A stretch of DNA of 20,132 bases from UBA8337 sp965657665 (GTDB lineage Bacteria > Pseudomonadota > Alphaproteobacteria > RS24), in NCBI GenBank assembly GCA_965657665.1, contig CBFHPF010000015.1:1-20132 (forward strand). Reading direction: 5' to 3'. The notes under the pieces are model-generated. The model was given only the letters and a program-made list of their open reading frames with translations, ran no database searches and was not told the DNA's origin. Below are positions 7,982 to 14,982 of this stretch, in pieces (positions within the stretch are counted from its first letter, which is position 1; the number at the start of each line of letters is the position of its first letter). The translations under genes were made by a program, and so were the position numbers.

Positions 7982-8997
7982 TGGATGTTTATCGTCTGAT
8001 GAAGCCCTTGGCGGGGTTTGCCGCTTTCAGTCTGGCGCTGGCATTGTTTGCCATGAGTGTCGACAGGCCGGTTAATCAAACCGCGCCGCCGCAGCTTTTG
8101 CTGGCTGATTATGCGCAACAAATAGACCGCGCGACGCGTCTGGAAATGACCTATGGGCGCGGTATTTCCGGCACGGATGTTATCGCCGTGACGCAGAAAA
8201 ATGGCCAATGGGTGTTGCCCAATCGCAATGATTATCCGGCCAATCAAGAATTGGTGACCGAGACGCTTTTGGCGCTGGCGGATTTAAAAGCCGTTGAAGC
8301 GCGCACCGCAAAGCCGCAATGGCATCGCGCGCTGGGTCTGGTCGTGCCGGAAGATTTGGGCAATGCGGTACGCTTTAAAGTCAGCGCGGATGATGGCAGC
8401 GATTTGGCCCGTCTTTTATTGGGGCGCGAACAAGAAAGCGAGGCGGAAGCCAAGCAGGATGTGAAAACCTATGGGCCGGAATTGCGTCGCTTTTATGCGC
8501 GCCGCGAAGACACACCGCAAAGCTGGCTGGCTTTGGGGCGGTTGCCGCGCAACCCTAATTTGGCGGCTTGGCTTGACCCGTCATTGCCGAAACATGATTT
8601 AGCCAAGCTGAAAAGCGTGTCGTTTACGCAGCCGCGCGACAGCTTTAAATTACTGCGTGTTACGCCAGATAGCTGGTCAATGAGCGGCGGCGATGCGTGG
8701 CTCAGCGGCTTTCAAAGCCTGCGCCCCGATGATGTGACGCGCCGCGATAGCATTGATTTTGCTACAGCGCGGCAAATGCAGCTCGATTATCAAGACGGCC
8801 TGAGCGTGACTTATGAAAATGTCGGCGCTGCAACGCTGATTTGGATGGGCATTTCAGCAACCGCCTCTGCCAATGCTGATGAGGCAATAAAACAACGCGC
8901 TGCCGCCATTAATGCGCGTTATGGTGATTGGGCCTTGCGCTTTGATGCGGCGCGCGCGCCGGTTTTATTGCCGACACGCGAGGGGCTTGCCCGCTAG
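7981..8997 (+). CDS. DUF4340 domain-containing protein, periplasmic and membrane-anchored
   Basis: The 338-residue protein begins with a signal-anchor (PLAGFAAFSLALALFAMSV, about residues 8-26) followed by a soluble domain with the repeat style of DUF4340: TYGRGISGTDVIAVTQKNGQW, NQELVTETLLALADLKAVEART, ARLLLGRE and later LPRNPNLAAWLDPSL. DUF4340 proteins are commonly encoded directly after GldG-like genes, as here, where the ATG overlaps the previous stop (TGATG). It is the last gene of the operon and probably a periplasmic partner of the GldG-like protein. No enzymatic motif is visible. A terminator-like hairpin follows about 100 bases downstream. Confidence 0.8.
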   Translation: MDVYRLMKPLAGFAAFSLALALFAMSVDRPVNQTAPPQLLLADYAQQIDRATRLEMTYGRGISGTDVIAVTQKNGQWVLPNRNDYPANQELVTETLLALADLKAVEARTAKPQWHRALGLVVPEDLGNAVRFKVSADDGSDLARLLLGREQESEAEAKQDVKTYGPELRRFYARREDTPQSWLALGRLPRNPNLAAWLDPSLPKHDLAKLKSVSFTQPRDSFKLLRVTPDSWSMSGGDAWLSGFQSLRPDDVTRRDSIDFATARQMQLDYQDGLSVTYENVGAATLIWMGISATASANADEAIKQRAAAINARYGDWALRFDAARAPVLLPTREGLAR

Positions 8998-9047
8998 GCG
9001 AAACCATATGCGCTTGGGTAAAGCGCGAAACAATGCAGCGAAAATAC

Positions 9048-9076
9048 TTGCGCCAGCCCGTGAGAGGGCATAGATA
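9048..9076 (+). promoter_or_regulatory. Weak promoter candidate upstream of acnB
   Basis: TTGCGC at 9048-9053 and TAGATA at 9071-9076 are separated by an ideal 17 bases, but each matches the housekeeping consensus at only three of six positions. If used, the RNA would start near 9083 and run through the hairpin at 9098-9137 before reaching acnB. Confidence 0.25.
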
Positions 9077-9097
9077 AGGCGCAAGAAAAGTCTGTTT

Positions 9098-9147
9098 CGC
9101 GGGCTCGATTTATTCGACTGTTTGATGCGAGTTCGCGCGGCTTTTTT
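9098..9147 (+). terminator. Terminator-like hairpin between the transporter operon and acnB
   Basis: CGCGGGCTCG at 9098-9107 can pair with CGAGTTCGCG at 9128-9137 over ten positions, two of them G-U. After CGGC a run of six T follows at 9142-9147. It may simply end the GldG/DUF4340 operon. Because it ends only 45 bases before the acnB start, it could also act as an attenuator in the acnB leader. Confidence 0.55.
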
Positions 9148-9156
9148 GATAGCGAA

Positions 9157-9169
9157 ACCAAATTTTGGT
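9157..9169. promoter_or_regulatory. Short palindrome ACCAAA-T-TTTGGT before acnB
   Basis: The 13-base sequence has perfect 6-base arms around a single T and sits 23 bases before the acnB ATG, overlapping the last GCGAAACCA copy. It is a possible operator; nothing identifies the protein. Confidence 0.3.
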
Positions 9170-9192
9170 CAGTAGTGAAGGATTAAGCAGCC

Positions 9193-11958
9193 ATGAGCTT
9201 ATATGAAGCCTATCTCGAAGAAATCGAAACCCGCAAGCAACAGGGTTTGAGCCCGAAACCGGTTGATGATGCCGCGCTGCTCACCGAAATTATTGAACTC
9301 ATCAAAGACACCGCGCATGCCCATCGCGCGGACGCTTTGAAATACTTTATTTACAATACGCTGCCCGGCACCACCTCAGCGGCCGGTGCCAAAGCACAAT
9401 TTCTCAAACAAATTATTTTGGGCGCGGCGCTGGTTGACGAAATTTCTGAAGACTTTGCGTTTGAATTGCTGTCGCATATGAAAGGCGGCCCGTCTATCGA
9501 AGTGCTTTTGGATATTGCTTTGGGTGATGATGCTGATAAAGCCGCCAAAGCCGGTGAGGTTTTGAAAACCCAAGTGTTTTTATATGACGCCGATACAGAG
9601 CGTTTGAAGCAGGCTTTCGAGGCCGGCAATGCGGTGGCTAAAGATATTATTGAGAGCTATGCCAAGGCTGAGTTCTTTACCAAGCTGCCGGATATTGAAG
9701 ACGAAGTTAAAGTGGTGACGTATATTGCCGCCGAAGGTGATATTTCGACCGATTTATTGTCGCCGGGCAATCAGGCGCATTCGCGCTCTGACCGTGAACT
9801 GCACGGCAAATGCATGATTTCCGAGCAAGCGCAAAAAGAGATTGAAGCGCTGAAGCTGCAACACCCTGATAAGCGCGTCATGCTGATTGCCGAAAAAGGC
9901 ACAATGGGTGTCGGCTCTTCGCGTATGTCAGGCGTTAATAATGTGGCGCTTTGGACCGGCCAACCGGCCAGCCCGTATGTGCCGTTCGTCAATATTGCGC
10001 CTATCGTGGCCGGCACAAATGGCATTTCGCCTATCTTTTTGACGACCGTTGGCGTGACCGGCGGCATTGGCGTCGATTTGAAAAACTGGGTGAAAAAAAT
10101 CGGCGATGACGGCAAGCCGCTTTTGAATAATGATGGCAACCCGGTTTTGGAGCAGAAATATTCTGTCGAAACTGGCACGGTTTTGACCATCAACGCCGCC
10201 AAGAAAAAACTTTATAGCGAAGATGGCAGCGAAGAGCTGGTCGATTTGGACGATAGCTTCACGCCGCAAAAAGTTGAGTTTATGAAAGCCGGTGGCTCAT
10301 ACGCCATTGTGTTCGGCAAAAAACTGCAAAGCTTTGCCTGCGAAACATTGGGCATTGAACTGAAATCGGCTTTTGCGCCAGCGAAAGAAATTTCTAATGC
10401 CGGCCAAGGCCTCACAGCGGTTGAAAAAATCTTTAATGCCAATGCGCTGGGCCGCACTTCTGATGCGCCTTTGCATGCCGGTTCGGATGCGCGGGTACGG
10501 GTTAATATTGTCGGCTCGCAAGACACTACCGGCCTGATGACCTCGCAAGAATTGGAAGCCATGGCAGCAACCGTTTTGTCGCCAACGGTTGACGGTGCCT
10601 ACCAGTCGGGCTGTCACACGGCTTCGGTTTGGGATGTCAAAGCGCAAGCCAATACCCCGCGCCTGATGGCCTTTATGAATAAGTTTGGCCTGATTACCGC
10701 GCGTGACCCGAAAGACGAATATCACGCCATGACGGATGTTATTCACAAAGTGCTGAATGATATCACGGTGGATGACCGCGCCATTATTATTGGTGGCGAC
10801 AGCCATACCCGCATGTCGAAGGGCGTCGCTTTTGGTGCCGATAGTGGCACAGTGGCTTTGGCGTTGGCCACCGGTGAGGCGACCATGCCGATACCGGAAT
10901 CCGTCAAAGTGACCTTTAAAGGTCAGATGGCTGATTATATGGATTTCCGCGATGTGGTGCACGCCACACAAGCGCAAATGCTTGAGCAGTCTGGTGACAA
11001 TGTCTTTCAAGGCCGCGTCATTGAAGTGCATATCGGCACATTGCTGGCCGACCAAGCCTTCACCTTCACTGATTGGACAGCCGAGATGAAGGCCAAGGCC
11101 TCCATTTGCATTTCCAATGATGAGACGTTGATTGCCTCTTTGGAAATTGCCAAAGCGCGCATTCAAATCATGATTGATAAGGGCATGGATAATGAGGCCC
11201 GCATGTTGCAGGGGCTTATTGATATTGCCAATAAGCGCATTGATGAAATTCAATCGGGTGACAAACCAGCCCTGAAGCCGGATGATAATGCTGCCTATTT
11301 CGCAGAAGTGGTGGTTGATCTTGACGCGATTAATGAGCCGATGATTGCTGACCCGGATGTTGAAAACGCGGATATTTCAAAACGCTATACGCATGACACT
11401 ATTCGTCCCATCTCGCATTATCGGGCTGAGAAAAAAGTCGATTTGGGCTTTGTCGGCTCGTGCATGGTGCATAAGGGCGATATGAAAATTATCGCGCAAA
11501 TGTTCCGCAATTTGGAAAAACAAGATGGCGGCGTTAACTTTAACGCGCCATTGGTTGTGGCCCCGCCGACCTATAATATTGTCGATGAGCTGAAAGCCGA
11601 AGGCGATTGGGATATTTTGCAAAAATATGCCGGTTTCGAATTTGATGATAACGCGCCAAAAACCGAAGCGCGGACGGCGTATGAGAACACGCTTTATCTC
11701 GAGCGGCCGGGCTGTAACTTGTGCATGGGCAACCAAGAAAAAGCGGCCAAAGGCGATACGGTGATGGCCACCTCAACGCGTCTGTTTAAAGGCCGTGTGG
11801 TGGAAGACAGTGACGAAAAATCGGGCGAGTCGCTTTTGGCTTCTACGCCGGTTGTTGTCTTGTCGACCATTTTGGGCCGCACGCCGACTTTGGAAGAATA
11901 CCAAGGCGCGGTGGACGGCATCGACCTGACGAAATTTGCGCCGCCGCTTCAAGCTTAA
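9193..11958 (+). CDS. acnB: Aconitate hydratase B (bifunctional aconitase / 2-methylisocitrate dehydratase)
   Basis: AcnB interconverts citrate and isocitrate in the TCA cycle and can act on 2-methylisocitrate. The 921-residue protein has the AcnB order: an N-terminal helical HEAT-like domain (to about 160), the swivelling domain (LSPGNQAHSRSDRELHG near 190-205; GTMGVGSSRMSGVNN near 237), then the catalytic domains. Visible active-site elements are SGCHTAS with Cys474-His475, GGDSHTRMSKG with Ser537-His538-Arg540, and the [4Fe-4S] ligands Cys757 and Cys841/Cys844 in GCNLCMGN. No residue appears to be missing. The start is supported by AAGGA at 9178-9182, ten bases upstream. E. coli AcnB is 865 residues; this form and its N-terminal sequence look more like AcnB of Bacteroidetes. 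It is a single-gene unit with a structured leader and a strong terminator, and is followed on the same strand by ccmA. Confidence 0.97.
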   Translation: MSLYEAYLEEIETRKQQGLSPKPVDDAALLTEIIELIKDTAHAHRADALKYFIYNTLPGTTSAAGAKAQFLKQIILGAALVDEISEDFAFELLSHMKGGPSIEVLLDIALGDDADKAAKAGEVLKTQVFLYDADTERLKQAFEAGNAVAKDIIESYAKAEFFTKLPDIEDEVKVVTYIAAEGDISTDLLSPGNQAHSRSDRELHGKCMISEQAQKEIEALKLQHPDKRVMLIAEKGTMGVGSSRMSGVNNVALWTGQPASPYVPFVNIAPIVAGTNGISPIFLTTVGVTGGIGVDLKNWVKKIGDDGKPLLNNDGNPVLEQKYSVETGTVLTINAAKKKLYSEDGSEELVDLDDSFTPQKVEFMKAGGSYAIVFGKKLQSFACETLGIELKSAFAPAKEISNAGQGLTAVEKIFNANALGRTSDAPLHAGSDARVRVNIVGSQDTTGLMTSQELEAMAATVLSPTVDGAYQSGCHTASVWDVKAQANTPRLMAFMNKFGLITARDPKDEYHAMTDVIHKVLNDITVDDRAIIIGGDSHTRMSKGVAFGADSGTVALALATGEATMPIPESVKVTFKGQMADYMDFRDVVHATQAQMLEQSGDNVFQGRVIEVHIGTLLADQAFTFTDWTAEMKAKASICISNDETLIASLEIAKARIQIMIDKGMDNEARMLQGLIDIANKRIDEIQSGDKPALKPDDNAAYFAEVVVDLDAINEPMIADPDVENADISKRYTHDTIRPISHYRAEKKVDLGFVGSCMVHKGDMKIIAQMFRNLEKQDGGVNFNAPLVVAPPTYNIVDELKAEGDWDILQKYAGFEFDDNAPKTEARTAYENTLYLERPGCNLCMGNQEKAAKGDTVMATSTRLFKGRVVEDSDEKSGESLLASTPVVVLSTILGRTPTLEEYQGAVDGIDLTKFAPPLQA

Positions 11959-11999
11959 TTAAACCGGCTGCATGAGGCGGCCGGCTTTCAATAATGCAT

Positions 12000-12041
12000 C
12001 CCCCAAAGTATTGGCCTTGCGGCTTATGCTTTGGGGGTTTT
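12000..12041 (+). terminator. Rho-independent terminator after acnB
   Basis: CCCCCAAAG at 12000-12008 is the exact complement of CTTTGGGGG at 12029-12037, with a 20-base loop and a T-run at 12038-12041. It lies about 40 bases after the acnB stop and separates acnB from the ccm cluster. Confidence 0.85.
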
Positions 12042-12099
12042 CATTTGCGTTATTTGTGGGAAAGCTTGGCCATAAAGCAGCGGAGTGCTAAGACGCAGT

Positions 12100-12807
12100 A
12101 TGAGCCGAACCCAGACTTCCCCTGCCGCGTCTTTGACATTTGCGGCATCGTTTTTTGCCGAAGCGTTTATGCCCGCGCATCCGTCGTGGCGCGTTTCGGT
12201 TGACGGGCTGGCGTGTCGGCGCGGGTTGCGACCGGTATTTGAAAATCTGGAATTTTCTTTGGAGAGCGGCCAAGCCTTGGCGCTTTACGGTGCCAATGGC
12301 AGCGGCAAGACCTCTCTTTTGCGCCAATTGGCCGGATTATTGCCGGTTGAAACCGGCAATATTGCAACCTTACCAATTCATCCAATTCCCCTCATGCGCC
12401 ATTATCTCGGCCATGCGGATGGTTTAAAGGCGGCCCTAACAATTGATGAGACATTGAAGTTTGAAGCCGCCATGCGCGATAACCAAGCTGATTTGTCTGG
12501 GTCGCCATTAGCCGATTTGTTATCTGCTTTGGGCTTGGCCGGACGCAGCGACCAAGCGGTTGGTGATTTATCAGCCGGCCAAAGGCGGCGTTTATCACTG
12601 GCGGCATTGGTGCTTGCGCCGCGTCCTCTATGGTTATTGGATGAGCCGCTCACCGCGCTGGATACTGACGGCGTCGCTCTGATTGAAACTTTGGCGCAAG
12701 CGCATTTGGCCGCCGGTGGGCTGATTATTGCCGCCAGTCATCAGCCGCTCGCCTTTGCCACAAAAGAGCTCGATATGACCCATGCCTCGGGGGGCAATGC
12801 GTCATGA
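12100..12807 (+). CDS. ccmA: Heme exporter ATP-binding protein CcmA
   Basis: CcmA is the ATPase of the CcmABCD complex that frees holo-CcmE during cytochrome c maturation. With the ATG at 12100 the protein is 235 residues: the domain starts at VDGLACRRGLRPVFENL (about 34-50), Walker A GANGSGKTS is at 64-72, the signature LSAGQRRR at 157-164, Walker B and glutamate LWLLDEP at 177-183, and the switch histidine at 214. The family-specific HYLGHADGLKAALT lies near 101-114. CcmA is usually about 200-215 residues, so the true start may be the in-frame ATG at 12169, preceded by GAAG; a GTG at 12085 is also possible. The stop overlaps the ccmB start (ATGA). Confidence 0.93.
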   Translation: MSRTQTSPAASLTFAASFFAEAFMPAHPSWRVSVDGLACRRGLRPVFENLEFSLESGQALALYGANGSGKTSLLRQLAGLLPVETGNIATLPIHPIPLMRHYLGHADGLKAALTIDETLKFEAAMRDNQADLSGSPLADLLSALGLAGRSDQAVGDLSAGQRRRLSLAALVLAPRPLWLLDEPLTALDTDGVALIETLAQAHLAAGGLIIAASHQPLAFATKELDMTHASGGNAS

Positions 12808-13472
12808 TGCGATTGTTTTCGGCCATTTGTCGCCAGCATATTTTGCTGGCTTGGCGCGGCGGGCATAGCGGTCTGGCTGTGGCGTTTTTGTTTATCGGCG
12901 TCACCCTCATGCCCTTCGGTTTAGGGCCGGAGTTGAAAACATTGCGCGCGCTGGCGCCCGGTCTTTTATGGGTGGTGCTGGTCATCGCGCTGATGACATC
13001 GCTTGACCGATTGTTTCAGGCTGATTTTGAAGATGGCAGTCTCGACCGTCTCATGCTTGCGCCCTTGCCGCTTGAATTGGCAGTGCTGGCCAAATTGCTC
13101 GGCCATTATATCGCATTGGTTGTGCCGCTTTTGCTCAGCGTGCCATTGGCTGGCGTCTTATTGAATATTGCGCCGGAGCGTTTGGGTGCGTTGATGTTGG
13201 CAATGAGTGTGGGCAGTCCGGCTTTGGTTTTGCTGGGTGGCATTGGCGCAGGCTTGGCGGTGTCGGTCAGGCGCGGCGGTTTGCTGACTGTTTTACTGAG
13301 CTTGCCGTTTTATGTGCCGGTGATGATTTTCGGCACGGCCGCCTCGCGCGCCGCGTTTGACGGCAGTGAAGCCGATTGGGCGCGGCTTGGTGTTTTGGCG
13401 CTCATCAGTCTGGCGTCTTTATGCTTTGCGCCGATTGCCATTGCGGCGGCTTTGCGTGTGGCCTTAAGGTAA
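12804..13472 (+). CDS. ccmB: Heme exporter permease CcmB
   Basis: CcmB is the membrane partner of CcmA in the cytochrome c maturation (System I) complex. The 222-residue protein has six hydrophobic segments and the family motifs FQADFEDGSLDRLMLAPLPL (about 71-90) after the second segment and LLTVLLSLPFYVPVMIFGT (about 161-179), all characteristic of CcmB. The ATG at 12804 overlaps the ccmA stop by four bases. A second ATG follows directly at 12807. After its stop there are 71 bases before ccmC, the only real gap inside the cluster. Confidence 0.95.
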   Translation: MMRLFSAICRQHILLAWRGGHSGLAVAFLFIGVTLMPFGLGPELKTLRALAPGLLWVVLVIALMTSLDRLFQADFEDGSLDRLMLAPLPLELAVLAKLLGHYIALVVPLLLSVPLAGVLLNIAPERLGALMLAMSVGSPALVLLGGIGAGLAVSVRRGGLLTVLLSLPFYVPVMIFGTAASRAAFDGSEADWARLGVLALISLASLCFAPIAIAAALRVALR

Positions 13473-13490
13473 ATATGAAAGAGAGACAGC

Positions 13491-13544
13491 ATGTCGCTGG
13501 CACGAATTTTGACACAGAGCAAGGAGCCGCGTAGGAAAAGATAA
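13491..13544 (+). CDS. Possible 17-codon leader ORF before ccmC
   Basis: In the ccmB-ccmC gap an ATG at 13491 opens a 17-residue frame (MSLARILTQSKEPRRKR) whose TAA at 13542-13544 shares its last base with the ccmC ATG (TAATG). A modest GAGAG lies upstream. It could couple ccmC translation to reading through the gap, but ccmC has its own AGGA at a good distance, so a chance ORF is at least as likely. Confidence 0.2.
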   Translation: MSLARILTQSKEPRRKR

Positions 13545-14281
13545 TGTTACAGGCGCTGGAAAATATCTCGGCGGTTTATGCCAATCCGACCCGCTTCATG
13601 GCGTTGGCGGCGCGCTTGCATGCGCCCCTTTGGGCCTTGGCAGTCGCGCTTTTGGCTTATGGTCTGTACCGCGTCGCTTATGTGCCCGATGATTATCAGC
13701 AAGGCGCGACCGTTAAAATTATGTTTGTCCATGTGCCGGCGGCGTGGATGGCATTGTTTGGCTATTCCTTTATTTTTTTCGCCAGCCTGACGGCCATGGT
13801 GTTTCGTCATCCTTTGGGCCATGTGGCGGCGCGGGCGGCTGCGCCCGTTGGGGCCGTGTTCACGCTGATTGCGCTCATCACCGGTGCGCTTTGGGGGCAA
13901 CCCATGTGGGGCACATGGTGGGTGTGGGATGCGCGATTGACGTCTGTCTTGGTGCTGTTTTTTGTTTATCTCGGCTATATCGCGCTATGGCAGGCGATTG
14001 AAGAGCCGACCCGCGCGGCGCGTGCGGCAGCTATTTTGGCGATTGTCGGCTTTATCAATGTGCCGATTGTTAAGTTCTCAGTTGATTGGTGGAACACGCT
14101 GCATCAACCGGCCAGCGTGTCGCGTCTGGCGCGCCCCGCTTTGCATGCCGATTTTCTCTATCCGCTTTTGATTATGGGCGGGGCTTTTATGGTGCTGTTT
14201 TTCGCGCTGGTTCTCTTGCGCATGCAGATGGAAATTTTGCGGCAAAAATTGCGCATCAAACAAGTTTTGGGCAGCGCGTGA
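13544..14281 (+). CDS. ccmC: Heme-handling membrane protein CcmC
   Basis: CcmC binds heme at the periplasmic face and passes it to CcmE. The 245-residue protein has six membrane segments and the tryptophan-rich WWD motif of the heme handling family, WGTWWVWDARLT at about 122-133. Two conserved external histidines flank it: His63 in MFVHVPAAWM and His187 in WWNTLHQPAS, the expected axial heme ligands. The start is supported by AGGA at 13533-13536. Its stop overlaps the ccmD start by one base (TGATG). Confidence 0.96.
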   Translation: MLQALENISAVYANPTRFMALAARLHAPLWALAVALLAYGLYRVAYVPDDYQQGATVKIMFVHVPAAWMALFGYSFIFFASLTAMVFRHPLGHVAARAAAPVGAVFTLIALITGALWGQPMWGTWWVWDARLTSVLVLFFVYLGYIALWQAIEEPTRAARAAAILAIVGFINVPIVKFSVDWWNTLHQPASVSRLARPALHADFLYPLLIMGGAFMVLFFALVLLRMQMEILRQKLRIKQVLGSA

Positions 14282-14436
14282 TGGCGAATTACGGGTTTTA
14301 TATTTATGCCAGCTATGCGGCGTGTTTTGTGCCATTGGCGCTTTTGGTTTTTGTCTCTTGGCGACAATGGCAAAAAGCGCGCGCGGCACTCGATGCCTTG
14401 GCGGCTAATGACGAAGTAGATGGCGCAAATGGCTAG
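14281..14436 (+). CDS. ccmD: Heme exporter small subunit CcmD
   Basis: This 51-residue protein has one membrane helix (about residues 8-27, SYAACFVPLALLVFVSW) followed by a basic then polar tail, the layout of CcmD, which holds the CcmABC complex with holo-CcmE. The opening GFYIYASYAACF resembles the usual 'FVW.SYGAT' start of the family. Its ATG overlaps the ccmC stop by one base. The end overlaps ccmG by 17 bases. Identification rests on size, topology and its fixed place between ccmC and ccmG. Confidence 0.88.
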   Translation: MANYGFYIYASYAACFVPLALLVFVSWRQWQKARAALDALAANDEVDGANG

Positions 14437-14968
14437 CCGCAGCTTAAGCGCGGTGGCGCGGTTTTTACCGCTTATTTTGGCGGCGCTGTTTGCTGTGTTG
14501 TTTTTGGTCGGATTGTTTATGGGCGACCCGTCGCGTCTGCCATCGGCTTATGAGGGTAAAAAACTGCCCGCATTTTCTTTGCCGGGTCTTGCCCCCTATG
14601 ACGGCATATCAAACGATGATTTGGCGGTTGGCCGTCCGGTTTTGCTGAATGTTTGGGCCAGTTGGTGCGGCCCGTGCCGCGATGAGCATCCGGCTTTGAT
14701 GCAATTAAGCGCAGCCGGTGTGCCGATTTACGGGCTGAATTATAAAGATAATGAAAATGCGGCGCGGCGGTTTTTAAACCGTCTGGGCAATCCGTATCGC
14801 GGTGTCGGGGTGGATGATAGCGGCAAGGTCGCTTTGGACTTGGGTGTTTATGGCGTGCCGGAAACTTTTTTATTCGATGGCGACGGGCGTCTTGTCTTGC
14901 GCCATGTCGGCCCGCTTGATGCCGAGGTTTTGCAAGCTGAGATTTTGCCCTATCTTCAACAGCAATAG
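14420..14968 (+). CDS. ccmG: Thiol:disulfide interchange protein CcmG (DsbE family)
   Basis: CcmG is a membrane-anchored periplasmic thioredoxin that keeps the heme-binding cysteines of apocytochrome c reduced or reduces CcmH. The 182-residue protein has an N-terminal anchor (about 14-34), then the thioredoxin fold with WASWCGPCRDEHP: active-site Cys83 and Cys86. The cis-proline loop is GVPETFLFD near 150, and GVDDSGKVALDLGVYGVPE is typical of CcmG. The start at 14420 overlaps ccmD by 17 bases; an in-frame ATG at 14429 is an alternative, and neither has a strong ribosome binding site, which suggests coupling to ccmD. Confidence 0.95.
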   Translation: MAQMASRSLSAVARFLPLILAALFAVLFLVGLFMGDPSRLPSAYEGKKLPAFSLPGLAPYDGISNDDLAVGRPVLLNVWASWCGPCRDEHPALMQLSAAGVPIYGLNYKDNENAARRFLNRLGNPYRGVGVDDSGKVALDLGVYGVPETFLFDGDGRLVLRHVGPLDAEVLQAEILPYLQQQ

Positions 14969-14982
14969 AAAAGGGGCGTTTC

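Larger units (their letters stand above)
8998..9160. repeat. Four copies of GCGAAAC in the acnB leader
   Basis: GCGAAACCA occurs at 8998-9006 and again at 9152-9160, GCGAAACAA at 9025-9033, and the inverted form TGTTTCGC at 9093-9100. The second and fourth form a perfect 9-base inverted pair (CGCGAAACA 9024-9032, TGTTTCGCG 9093-9101). They may be protein-binding sites or RNA-pairing arms; a short motif at this GC could also recur by chance. Confidence 0.4.

Noticed and set aside
10297..11253. A 318-codon open frame on the minus strand inside acnB
   Set aside because: It lies entirely antisense to a conserved enzyme, has no recognisable protein family and reflects codon bias of acnB; the same holds for the minus-strand frames at 679-1272, 6110-6706 and 7450-8247.
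11961..11984. Hairpin from CCGGC...GCCGG just after acnB
   Set aside because: The stem is only five perfect pairs with no T-run; the terminator at 12000-12041 is much better.
13475..13534. A 19-codon frame starting right after the ccmB stop
   Set aside because: No conserved features, and the competing frame at 13491 has the better relation to ccmC; neither is strong, so I kept only the latter as a low-confidence candidate.
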